DNA of 64,000 nucleotides from NCBI RefSeq assembly GCF_024748615.1, contig NZ_CP087168.1:4402001-4466000 (forward strand). The letters run 5' to 3'. Below the pieces are notes generated by a model that saw nothing but the letters and a program-made list of their open reading frames with translations, had not been told where the DNA came from and ran no database searches. The first letter of the stretch is position 1. Each line of letters begins with the position of its first letter. The position numbers and the translations under genes were made by a program. Shown one piece after another: positions 38,645 to 47,700 of the stretch. Source of the DNA: Pseudomonas sp. B21-048 (lineage in GTDB: Bacteria > Pseudomonadota > Gammaproteobacteria > Pseudomonadales > Pseudomonadaceae).

Positions 38645-39439
38645 ATGACAACGTCATATCCACTGGTGAAGTCGCTGTTTAAAAGCCCCGTTTTAGGCTG
38701 TTGTCTCGCGTTAACCGCAGGCTGTGCCACCAGCCAGCCGAACACATTCACCTTCACCGCCGATTTACCGCCCGACTTCGCCTACCAGGCCATTGCCGTG
38801 TATGTGCCCGCCAAAGGCGAAACCTGCACCGTGCCCGGCGGGAGAAATACAGAAGTCGGGTACAACATGAAATGGCGTGAAAACTACCAGCCAACCGCTG
38901 AAATCGCCCTGCGCCGAACGGTCAGTGGGTGCCCGTTGGTCATTAGCCGCATCGAGCTGAAAATCTATGGGACTTACGGTAAAGCCCGGGGAGATTTTGG
39001 CGCGGATATCGCCAGCGTGTTCATTCGCGACGAGGTGGAAAATCAGTACAAAAGTGTCGTTAACGACGCCGGCGAAAGCACCTTCGATGGTGAATGCCAA
39101 CGGCTATTCCGCACCGTCGGGCCACAACGACGCATCGTAAAACTCCTCAACTGCAAAACAATCAACGCACAGGGCGAGCGCGGACGTGGCCAGCCCTTCG
39201 CTGCGTACACCCCGGACCAACTGCCGGGGAAAACCGTGAGGATGCGCATCAAGTTGGCGGATGAGGAAAGGCCTGGTTGGGGAGACACGTGGGTCAAAGT
39301 GCCGAATGGCTGGAAGCGTTGCATGGGCAAGGGCTTTGAAGATCAGGATGCGTATTGCTTTGGCAACTACAAGGACTTCAGTGGTTTTCAGATGCCCGAT
39401 GGAAAGCAATGCACCATTTACCCAGGCTGCACTGAATAA
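38645..39439 (+). CDS. Lipoprotein, probable lipase immunity protein (copy 2)
   Basis: A 264-residue paralogue of the preceding gene, with a longer signal region (MTTSYPLVKSLFKSPVLGCC) and the same lipobox. Its N-terminal 70 mature residues and C-terminal 60 residues are almost identical to copy 1, even at the DNA level. Its centre (about residues 105-195) differs and is partly shared with copy 3. It starts 13 bases after copy 1 with AAGGAC upstream. Confidence 0.7.
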   Translation: MTTSYPLVKSLFKSPVLGCCLALTAGCATSQPNTFTFTADLPPDFAYQAIAVYVPAKGETCTVPGGRNTEVGYNMKWRENYQPTAEIALRRTVSGCPLVISRIELKIYGTYGKARGDFGADIASVFIRDEVENQYKSVVNDAGESTFDGECQRLFRTVGPQRRIVKLLNCKTINAQGERGRGQPFAAYTPDQLPGKTVRMRIKLADEERPGWGDTWVKVPNGWKRCMGKGFEDQDAYCFGNYKDFSGFQMPDGKQCTIYPGCTE

Positions 39440-39452
39440 GGACATCTCCCCC

Positions 39453-40247
39453 ATGAAAACGTCGTATCCACTGGTGAAGTCGCTGTTTAAAAGCCCCGTT
39501 TTAGGCTGTTGTCTCGTATTAACCGCAGGCTGTGCCACCAGCCAGCCGAACACATTCACCTTCACCGCCGATTTACCGCCCGACTTCACCTACCAGGCCA
39601 TTGCCGTGTATGTGCCCGCCAAAGGCGAAACCTGCACCGTGCCCGGCGGGCGCAATACCGCAGTCGGATACAACATGAAATGGCGTGGAAACTACCAGCC
39701 AAACGCTGAGATCGCCCTGCGCCGAACGGTCAGTGGGTGCCCACTGGTCATTAGCCGTATCGAGCTGGAAATCTATGGGACTTACGGTAAAGCCCGGGGA
39801 GACTTTGGTGCGGATATCGCCAGCGTGTTCATTCGTGAAGAGGTGGAAGATCAGTACAAAAGCGTCGTCAACGAAGCCGGCGAAAGCACCTTCTATGGTG
39901 AATGCCAACAGCTATTTCGCACCTCAGGTAAGCCTCGCATCCTCAGAAAACTCCTCAATTGCAAAACAATCAACGCACAGGGCGAGCGCGGACGTGGCCA
40001 GCCCTTCGCGGCGTACACCCCGGACCAATTGCCGGGAAAAACCGTGAAGATGCACATCAAGCTCGCCGATGAGGAACGGCCTGGCTGGGGAGACACCTGG
40101 GTCAAAGTGCCGAACGGCTGGAAGCGCTGCATGGGCAAAAGCTTTGAGGACCAAGATGCTTACTGCAATGGCAATTACACAGAGTTCAGCACTTTCACAA
40201 TGGTGGATGGGCGTGTTTGCACCATTTATCCCGGCTGTACCGAATAA
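39453..40247 (+). CDS. Lipoprotein, probable lipase immunity protein (copy 3)
   Basis: A 264-residue third paralogue. Its N-terminus matches copy 2 almost base for base. Its centre combines the copy 2-like YGTYGKARGDFGADIAS segment with the copy 1-like RTSGKPRILRKL segment. Its last 25 residues diverge (YCNGNYTEFSTFTMVDGRVC). The start at 39453 lies at the same position relative to the signal peptide as in copy 2; the open frame upstream is the end of copy 2 in another frame. The lipase gene begins 12 bases later. Confidence 0.7.
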   Translation: MKTSYPLVKSLFKSPVLGCCLVLTAGCATSQPNTFTFTADLPPDFTYQAIAVYVPAKGETCTVPGGRNTAVGYNMKWRGNYQPNAEIALRRTVSGCPLVISRIELEIYGTYGKARGDFGADIASVFIREEVEDQYKSVVNEAGESTFYGECQQLFRTSGKPRILRKLLNCKTINAQGERGRGQPFAAYTPDQLPGKTVKMHIKLADEERPGWGDTWVKVPNGWKRCMGKSFEDQDAYCNGNYTEFSTFTMVDGRVCTIYPGCTE

Positions 40248-40259
40248 GGAGCGTTCAAA

Positions 40260-42446
40260 ATGACGTCATTGGAGAAAGAGCTGCAATCACGGTTAAGCAG
40301 TCGCGTACTCGCCTGTCCCGTGCAAGGTAAGTGGAGCAGTTTTCAGTTGGTTGACGAGTTTGGTTCAGGCGAACCCTATGCCGGATTGGCCTACATCGTA
40401 ACCGATTCGGAAGGAAAAACCTACGAAGGTAGTCTGGATGCTACCGGCACCGGCAAGATTACTAATCACTTCGCAGGCCCCATCGCACTCATCTTTGATC
40501 AGAATTACCAAGGGGAGGAGATGGTTTATGTGCGTGCGATCGAAAGACCTCATTACCCCCTAAAAATCACTGAACTCCAGGTCCGAGCCGAACAAACCCG
40601 CTACCTGAACCAAAACTCCACCCGCACCAAAGAAAACCCTGCACAAGTCTGCGCGGATGAGTATTTCCAGGTGGAAGTGCGCCATCTGGTCAAGCATGTC
40701 TCGCACCTGCCTCCTGAGGTCTATCGCCATTACCCACACGGTACGGGGCGGGAGAAACTCATGGGTAAACATGGCGCACTTGGCATTGCCCTGTTGCCGT
40801 TGCAACACACCGTGCTGGAAGTGCGCCCGCTGCGGGCCTTGCGGCCCATGCTCTCGACCGACCCTGAATTCTGTGCGCTCAACCTGTACCAACTGGCGCT
40901 AATGGCCACCTTGAGCTATTGCCCCTTTGGTCAGCAGCCCGATAATCAACCCGTCAGAACCAGGACCGTGAGCTTCCCCCTGCAACCAAGCGTCGGTAAC
41001 TGGTTCGGGGATGCACTGGCCAAATCTGATGAACTTTGGAAAGTCGATGCAGCGCAAACAAAAGCGTACTACCCACTGTACGAGGATGTGCCGTATTCCA
41101 AGCGACTGGAGATCGTGCCCTTCGACCCAGATCTCTATCCAGTAAACAAGCCAGAGCTCGAAGGTGACCAGGAACATCCCGCCAAAATTCACTTCTTAGA
41201 CGACAGGAAACTTGGCTCGGAATCCACCGATACCCAGGCCTTCATCGCCCATCACGACGAGCTGATCCTGATTTCGGTACGTGGCACCTATGAAATCGTC
41301 GCGGATGGCCTGCGCGACGTCGATGCATTTCAAGCGCCGTTTGAAGACACAGACAGCAAGGTGCACCGTGGTTTTTACCAGGCAGCGCAGAGTGCTTATA
41401 ACTTCGTCGTGGAATACCTCGACAGATTTTACGCTGGTCAAAAACTACTGATCTGCGGCCACAGCCTGGGGGGCGCAGTGGCGTTACTGCTCTCAGAAAT
41501 GCTGCGTCGCAGGCCGGAAGCCTACAACATCCAGCTCTACACCTACGGCGCCCCCCGCGCCGGCGATGCCAATTTCGTAAAAGGTGCCAAGGGTCTGGTG
41601 CATTACCGCATGGTCGCCCACAACGACCCGGTGCCGAGCGTGCCCGGCACCTGGATGGACACCAAGGTTGACGTTTTCGGGACCGGGGCGGCGCTGACCT
41701 TCGTCAACGTACCCGTTGGCCTCTCGGTATTTGTCGCCGGCATCACTAACTGGAACGGCGAACCCTACGAACACCACGGCACCCTGCATCACGCGATGCC
41801 GGTGCAGTTCAGCCGCAAGGAAATGTCCATGATCCTGTGGGAGCCCGGCTGCGACACCATTGCCCAGCATGCCGCCTGCTCGGTGGCCATCCAGCAAAAA
41901 AATGGCCTCCCGGATCGACCTTCGCTGCTGACCCAACTGTTTAATGCCGGTAACCACTCGATGGTCGGCAGCTACATTCCTGCCTGTTGGGCCTCACTCA
42001 AGCGTTCGCAGGAAGCACTGGGGGCAAAACGCTCCCTCGTCACCGACCTGGAGTTTGCATGGGTCGAGCAGGCACTCCAAAGAATTACCGCTCAGTTGCG
42101 AGCCAGGCGAGGTCATTTATCGAACCAAACCCTGAAATATCAACAAACTCACGAAGCGCAAATCAACGCCTTCATTCTTGAGATCGACAAAATACACGTG
42201 ACGCTCGATCGACTGAAAAAATTGCGGTACGAGCGCGTCACCGAAAAAAAGGTCTACGGATCGCTGTCGACTCAGCCTGAGCGGCTGGCAGAAAACCTGC
42301 AACGCTGGCTTGCCCATGCAGAAAATCAAGTCGTTGAGCAGTGGGCCATGGCGCCGAAGGGCGTAAACGAAGACGCGCTATTGACGTCGATCTACGGGCA
42401 TACCATAGGGGCGCCGCATACCCTCGACATCGATTCGATTACTTGA
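40260..42446 (+). CDS. Class-3 lipase-type T6SS effector
   Basis: A 728-residue probable antibacterial phospholipase. Residues about 20-110 form a beta-rich domain of the kind found before other VgrG-linked lipases. The alpha/beta hydrolase core has the nucleophile motif GHSLGG at 400-405 (Ser402), a probable catalytic Asp456 in AHNDPV, and candidate His residues at 505-511. About 200 helical residues follow. No signal peptide is present, as expected for delivery by VgrG. RBS GGAG precedes the ATG. It is the last gene of the vgrG unit, with immunity genes upstream instead of downstream. Confidence 0.82.
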   Translation: MTSLEKELQSRLSSRVLACPVQGKWSSFQLVDEFGSGEPYAGLAYIVTDSEGKTYEGSLDATGTGKITNHFAGPIALIFDQNYQGEEMVYVRAIERPHYPLKITELQVRAEQTRYLNQNSTRTKENPAQVCADEYFQVEVRHLVKHVSHLPPEVYRHYPHGTGREKLMGKHGALGIALLPLQHTVLEVRPLRALRPMLSTDPEFCALNLYQLALMATLSYCPFGQQPDNQPVRTRTVSFPLQPSVGNWFGDALAKSDELWKVDAAQTKAYYPLYEDVPYSKRLEIVPFDPDLYPVNKPELEGDQEHPAKIHFLDDRKLGSESTDTQAFIAHHDELILISVRGTYEIVADGLRDVDAFQAPFEDTDSKVHRGFYQAAQSAYNFVVEYLDRFYAGQKLLICGHSLGGAVALLLSEMLRRRPEAYNIQLYTYGAPRAGDANFVKGAKGLVHYRMVAHNDPVPSVPGTWMDTKVDVFGTGAALTFVNVPVGLSVFVAGITNWNGEPYEHHGTLHHAMPVQFSRKEMSMILWEPGCDTIAQHAACSVAIQQKNGLPDRPSLLTQLFNAGNHSMVGSYIPACWASLKRSQEALGAKRSLVTDLEFAWVEQALQRITAQLRARRGHLSNQTLKYQQTHEAQINAFILEIDKIHVTLDRLKKLRYERVTEKKVYGSLSTQPERLAENLQRWLAHAENQVVEQWAMAPKGVNEDALLTSIYGHTIGAPHTLDIDSIT

Positions 42447-42506
42447 ACAAACACAACCGGGCTTTGCCCGAGAAGCCCCAGTAATATGGGGCGGAAGGCG
42501 CCGCCC

Positions 42507-42596
42507 GTGTGGGGAGCGAGCCTGCTCGCGATGATGTCGGCACAATCGGCATTGGTGTGGCTGACAGACCGCTATCGCGAGCAGGCTCGCACACAC
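42507..42596. repeat. 90-bp inverted repeat, GAGCCTGCTCGCGAT type
   Basis: GTGTGGGGAGCGAGCCTGCT... at 42507-42532 pairs with ...AGCAGGCTCGCACACAC at 42574-42596, around a 41-base interior. It is a familiar intergenic repeat class of P. fluorescens genomes. Confidence 0.8.
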
Positions 42597-42759
42597 TGGA
42601 TTTTGGGGTGTATGAGAGGGTGTGTTTAGTTCTGTTTAGCGTTACTTCCTGAAAGCTACAGCGCCTTGCGCCGTCGCCTACAACCACGTCAGAATCCGCC
42701 GGCTTGTGCGCCTGGAGGCCCGTCGGTAACTTGGTTCGTGTCACTGATTCCCAGTGATC

Positions 42760-42968
42760 GGGTTTAGTAGCCTGGATTACCCCTCAAGACGGTTGCACAA
42801 GCGTCATTTAGTCAGGTTTTCACCTGTACTTGATGGTGGCTGTGCGCATGGCACCCTCGGGTGCGCCGGGTTTGAGGGGTAACTCCGGTCTACTAACTTG
42901 CGCACAGCTGCCACCCATCCGTTTAGTAGCGAGACGGGTTGTAGCTCTACTAAAAGGTATATCCCTCA
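42760..42968 (+). ncRNA. Structured leader with GTTTAGTAG/CTACTAA repeats, P4/Ash-like
   Basis: GGTGGC-TGTGCGCA (42835-42848) pairs with TGCGCACA-GCTG-CCACC (42899-42915), enclosing two smaller hairpins, GGCACCC/GGGTGCGCC and CCGG...CCGG. Outside and inside it, GTTTAGTAGCC and GTTTAGTAGC alternate with the complementary GGTCTACTAAC and GCTCTACTAAA, allowing mutually exclusive pairings. The layout recalls the immunity-region RNA of satellite phage P4 and Ash-type leaders. The function before the DUF6124-like gene is unknown. Confidence 0.5.
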
Positions 42969-43325
42969 ATGTTCAAAATCACTCCAAACCCACCGGAAAC
43001 AGACGACGTTTCCCCGTACGAAACCCCAGGCTCCAAAAAGCTCAACGAAGCCGCCGACCGCGCCCTCGATTACTACCTCAAACCGATCATTCCCAAAGAC
43101 ACCCCACGCAAACCCAGCACCCTTTACTTCGTCGCCCCCGACGCCGATAACGAAACCCTGCTGGTCAATGCCTGCGAATCGCTGGCGGCGGCGAGCGTGA
43201 TGTTGAGTGATTTCGCGGGGCTGCTGAACGGCCCGCAGCGCAACACCCTGCTCGGCATCCAGCACTCCATCATGTTGGGTGAACTGGCGGTGAACCGGAT
43301 GCTTGATAACTTCGTTCCAACGTAA
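42969..43325 (+). CDS. Small DUF6124/DUF3077-like Pseudomonas protein
   Basis: A 118-residue protein opening with a polar, proline-rich segment and containing RALDYYLKP...LYFVAPDADNETLLVNACESLAAASVMLSDFA. The helical C-terminal half ends LGIQHSIMLGELAVNRMLDN. This pattern fits a family abundant in several copies per genome in fluorescent pseudomonads, with no known role. There is no signal peptide or membrane helix. AAGG lies ten bases upstream. It is preceded by the structured leader and followed by a perfect palindrome. Confidence 0.75.
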   Translation: MFKITPNPPETDDVSPYETPGSKKLNEAADRALDYYLKPIIPKDTPRKPSTLYFVAPDADNETLLVNACESLAAASVMLSDFAGLLNGPQRNTLLGIQHSIMLGELAVNRMLDNFVPT

Positions 43326-43350
43326 AACAGCCTCTACTGTAATTGAGGCG

Positions 43351-43388
43351 CTCTTGTGGCGAGGGAGCTTGCTCCCTCGCCACAAGAG
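43351..43388. repeat. Perfect 38-base palindrome after the DUF6124-like gene
   Basis: CTCTTGTGGCGAGGGAGC, TT, GCTCCCTCGCCACAAGAG. The 18-base arms match completely. It lies between convergent genes and may end or stabilise both transcripts. Confidence 0.85.
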
Positions 43389-43414
43389 CCCGCTCTCACA
43401 ATTGGATTGGGGGG

Positions 43415-44449
43415 TTACAGAAGATTGTGTTCGGCCACTGGATCGATCTGCGCCCAGTGTGAAGTGTCTTCGCGATGGGCCTGCAAGTACGGCAACACCG
43501 CCGCCAACAACGGCGCCTTGAACGCCTCTTGAAAACGATGCGCCAACCCCGGGATCAGCTTCAACTGACTGCCACGGATATGCGCCGCCAGATGCACGCC
43601 GTGCATCACCGGCAACAGCGGATCGGCAGTGCCGTGCACCACCAGCGTCGGCACCCGCAGTTGGTTGAGCAGGTCCACACGACTGCGCTCGGCGAGGATC
43701 GCCATGATCTGGCGCTTGACGCCTTCAGGGTTGAACGCCCGGTCATAAGACAGCGCCGCTTGATGCAGCAGCGCCTGCCGATCATCAGTGACCGAGGGAC
43801 TGCCCAGCGCCGCGAGCAAATCGGCCTGTTGCTCCAGCGCCACCTCGCGATTCGGCGCGCTGCGTCGCGCGAGTAACTGCACCAGCGCCGCACTCGGTGC
43901 CGGCAAACCTTCGGCACCCGAGCTGGTCATCAGCAACGTCAGGCTCTCGACCCGTTGCGGAGCCATGGCCGCCATATGCTGGGCGATCATCCCGCCCATG
44001 CTCGCGCCCAGTACGTGGAATTGCTCGACGTGCAAGGCATCCATCAGTCCAAAGGCATCGTCGGCCATGTCGGTCAGGGTGTACGGCGCCGATACCGGCA
44101 AACCGAGTTTGTAGCGCAGCACTTCAAAGGTCAGGTTGGCGTCGACAGGCGTCTGCCGCCAAGTGGAGAGGCCCACATCGCGATTGTCATAGCGGATCAC
44201 CCGAAAACCCTGCTGACACAGCGCAACCACCACCTCGTCCGGCCAGTGAATCAGCTGCCCACCCAGGCCCATCACCAACAACAACGCAGGGTCCGAGGCA
44301 CGGCCAATGCTCTGGTACGCCAGGCTCACCTGCTTCAGATCGACCCGCTCGGTCGGAACATTGACATCGCACCGCGTAGCCGCCAGGGACGACAGGCTGA
44401 ACAATAAAGCGGCCAGAAAAGTGGCCGCCGATAAAAATAAAGCACGCAT
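43415..44449 (-). CDS. Exported alpha/beta hydrolase
   Basis: A 344-residue alpha/beta-fold hydrolase. The start at 44449 gives a signal peptide ([20 protein letters not shown], cleaved after SLA). The core has an oxyanion segment [10 protein letters not shown], the nucleophile elbow [10 protein letters not shown] (Ser in GASMGG), a late Asp in [10 protein letters not shown] and a His in LAHRF. It resembles esterases or lipases of the proline iminopeptidase/3-oxoadipate lactonase type. The frame extends 37 codons further upstream without support. The substrate is unknown. Confidence 0.8.
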   Translation of the reverse strand: MRALFLSAATFLAALLFSLSSLAATRCDVNVPTERVDLKQVSLAYQSIGRASDPALLLVMGLGGQLIHWPDEVVVALCQQGFRVIRYDNRDVGLSTWRQTPVDANLTFEVLRYKLGLPVSAPYTLTDMADDAFGLMDALHVEQFHVLGASMGGMIAQHMAAMAPQRVESLTLLMTSSGAEGLPAPSAALVQLLARRSAPNREVALEQQADLLAALGSPSVTDDRQALLHQAALSYDRAFNPEGVKRQIMAILAERSRVDLLNQLRVPTLVVHGTADPLLPVMHGVHLAAHIRGSQLKLIPGLAHRFQEAFKAPLLAAVLPYLQAHREDTSHWAQIDPVAEHNLL

Positions 44450-44734
44450 GAAAAACACCGAAACGCAGAACTCCAGTAGAGCGCGAGTCTGATGAAGTTT
44501 GTTCAAGCGCGCTGCCACAGTTACGTGACAGTTTGATGAAGATTGCCGAGCGGTCATCAACCCGCACGTTCGAGCGCGTTCGACCGTCGATCATCGCTAT
44601 AAAAATGGCCCGTAACCTGGCGTTTGATAAACCACACAACCCTATAACTATGTACCACCATCCCCCTTCTCAACTGACCTCTAATGGCCACGCCGGTACA
44701 ACCCAGCCCTCTTGTCCTTTGGAGATCAGTCGCC

Positions 44735-47700
44735 ATGCCCGACGCCACCAAGCCCCTACTGGCCGATTTCGGCTTTACCTACCCGCTTGCACCCAACCCC
44801 GATCAGAGCCTGTTGCTGACAGCCTCCGAACGCTGGCGCGACTGTCGCCGACAGTGGCTCGAACTCATGGAGCAAAGCCCGCAGGCGCGCGCCTCGATTA
44901 CCCGCTTGCTCAAGGACCACTGGGATCTGGACGGAAATCGGGTCGGTCTGGGAGTCTTCACCACCAGCACCCGGCCAGAACACTTTGTCAGCCTGACCCA
45001 TGCCTGCGCCTTTGTGCTGCAACAGCCCACGATTGAGGTTTCACTCAACACGCATTGCGTGGTGATCGGTCTTGCACGGGAACACCGCCTCTACGGCAAG
45101 TCCCCTTTCGAACTGCTCGAACAGCTGAAAACCCTGAACCCGGAGCGCCTGCTCAATCACGAATGGGAGCGTTGGTGGAAAGCCCGGGCACCCGGGACGG
45201 CGGTGTCGCACAGAGCACTGGCTATCCAGCTGTATCGCCAGCACTTCGAAGCCTCCAGCCAAGTGGCCCATGCCCAGCGCACCTTGACGGCCGAACAGAT
45301 GAAGTCCCTGCTGACGCTGATCGATGCCCCCAGCGCTAACGCGGCTGTCGGCGCCCCCCTGATGACTATCAAGCAACTGGCGCTCAGGACTGACAGTTAC
45401 CGTGTCGAGTTGCCCGGGGTTTTACTCATCAGCACCGAACAACCGGCCGCACAGTTACTGTACCTGCCAGAGCAGCAACCGGCATGGAGGCACTTCCAGC
45501 ACCGTCATCAAATGGAAAACTGGCTGATCGCACACCCGCAAAACGCTATCGGGATGTCTCGGCTCGACGACGTCAGCCTCGAATACACCCGCCTCCAAAC
45601 CACGCCGCTGGAGGTAGCCGCCGAACAGCTGATTTCACGTGTATCGGTGGCCTGGATGAACAGTATCCGTCAGGGCAACGGCAGTGATATCGCCGAGCAC
45701 GGCGCCACTGCGCTGGACGCCGCCGACCGACTGGATCGGCAATACCGCCAGGAAGCTGCTTTTGCCGAGCCTGCCCAATTGCCAGCGGATATCATCAGCG
45801 AGGGAGAGACCGGTGACAGCGTTCCGCAGTTCGGCTTGCTCACCCCCGATATTGCGCTGGACACCCGCCAGAGTGCCCTGGCGTATCACCGCGCAGCCCT
45901 CGAAACCCTGCTTGGCAAAGACTTCGCGGGTGATCATGACTCGCGCCTGCAGAACCTGAAAAAACACCTCGATGCCCTGGCGATAGCCGAACAGGCCAGC
46001 CACACCGCCGCATCCGCCTTGCTGGACACCCGCAACGCGCTGAAGATGCTGGAACTGCGCCATACATCGAACCCGCAATACACCGCGCTGTATCAGGCAC
46101 GGCTAGCGGGGTTGCGCAGCGAGGCAGAGATTCAATTGACCCTGAATCAGCTCAGCCCTGAAGAACACCGCTGGGTTCTAGCGGTTCTCGATACGCCAGC
46201 TGCGCCGCGCAATGCAGACGTTGCGGTCGCGCAGCTGACCCTGTCGGCCACCGAAGGCGACGGCAGCGCTCAAACCGAGGCACTGGACGGCGTACTGCTG
46301 ATCACGCACCCCTCCGTGCTGCGCGGTGTCGCGTCCCACAGTCTATTGTTGTACTGGCCCGGCCGGTTCGGTGGTTTGCAGCGTTTCGCCTCTCGGCGAA
46401 CACTGGAACAAGCACTGTTCAAACTGAGTACCAACGATGACGTGTTGGCCTTGCATCTGAGCGAGCTGGGCGGCGACCCATTCGAATATGCCCTGCAAAA
46501 TCAGCTCTACCGCTGCGAACAGCAGGCTGCGCGATTGATTGCCGATAACTCCGTGCCAGCCCAGCTCCAGCAACGTACCGTGGCGCTGGAAAAACTGCGG
46601 GAACACACCCTCGCCTGTCTGACCGTGCCGATGCCTGCCGCCCGGGAACTGGCCTTCGCCCAACGCCTCGAGCAAAACCACAGCAGCACCCTGGCTAAAG
46701 TGCTGCCGCAGTGGCTCGGCACGTTGTCCGATGCTCGGCGAGTGCAGTTCAAGCGTCTGTTCAAGGCTTACATTGCGGCCATGAAGCGCTCCCATGAGTT
46801 ACTCGAACGGGATCTGCCGCCACGGGATGATTTCAGCAAAAAACGCATCGACACGCGCCTGCGTCAGGACTTCGCCCTCAAGCAAGGCTTTGAGGTCATG
46901 CTGGATCTGCCCGATTCAACCACCTGGCAGAAGGTTGTGACCGATGGCGCGGCACCGGGAACGCCCCAGGAGAATGTGCTGGTAGCCAGTAAAAACCGCA
47001 GCCAGCTGTCCCTCGTCGAACTGGCCCAAACCAATATCGATCAGGCGCTGTGGTGGCGACTGTCGCTCATGCGGGTCGAGATCTCTACAGATGACGAAAC
47101 AGAACGCAAGACGCTGAAAACCGGCCTCACACAACCCTATCTGCGCAGGCTGATCACCGAGCTTGATCTGGCCGGACATTATGAGACACAGATCCGCCAC
47201 GCTTTTCTCGGTGCCCCCACCGCCTCGGCTTTCGACCTTGAATATCGCCGTGAAAGCCTCACCGAGCCATGGCGCCTTATGTTGAAACTGCAAGGCGAGT
47301 TTGCCCTGTTGCAACAACAGATCGATGCCCTTGGACAGCAAGTGCTGGATATCGCCATTGACGCCAATACCCCGCAAGCCTTTGCTGCCCAAGGCAAGCG
47401 AATCGTGCTGCTGCCGGCCCACCTGACAGTCGGCGGTGCGGATACACCGCATCAGGGCCCGAGCACCTTGTCCGGTGTCACCTTCATCGTGGAACAGATC
47501 AGCGGCCTGACACTGCTCTATCTACCGGACAGCCCGGACGGTATCTATCTGCGCCAGTACGACACCCTTGAACGGGCGCGCCAAAACCTGTTCAACCTGT
47601 GCCTGCACACCAACATGGTCAACTATCTGGCCGGACGTGCGTTGCATGGCGACTTCGCCCTTCACGTCAGTCGGATCAATCAGGCCTTGCTGCGAAACTT

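Larger units (their letters stand above)
42447..42968. other. Intergenic region with a palindrome and a structured leader
   Basis: About 520 bases. The first part holds the inverted repeat at 42507-42596. The second part (about 42735-42968) is a strongly structured segment before the DUF6124-like gene, described separately. An open frame at 42830-43150 overlaps the structure and the next gene and is not credible. Confidence 0.6.

Noticed and set aside
42830..43150. 106-codon frame across the structured leader
   Set aside because: It overlaps the DUF6124-like gene in another frame and encodes a low-complexity Arg/Pro-rich string.
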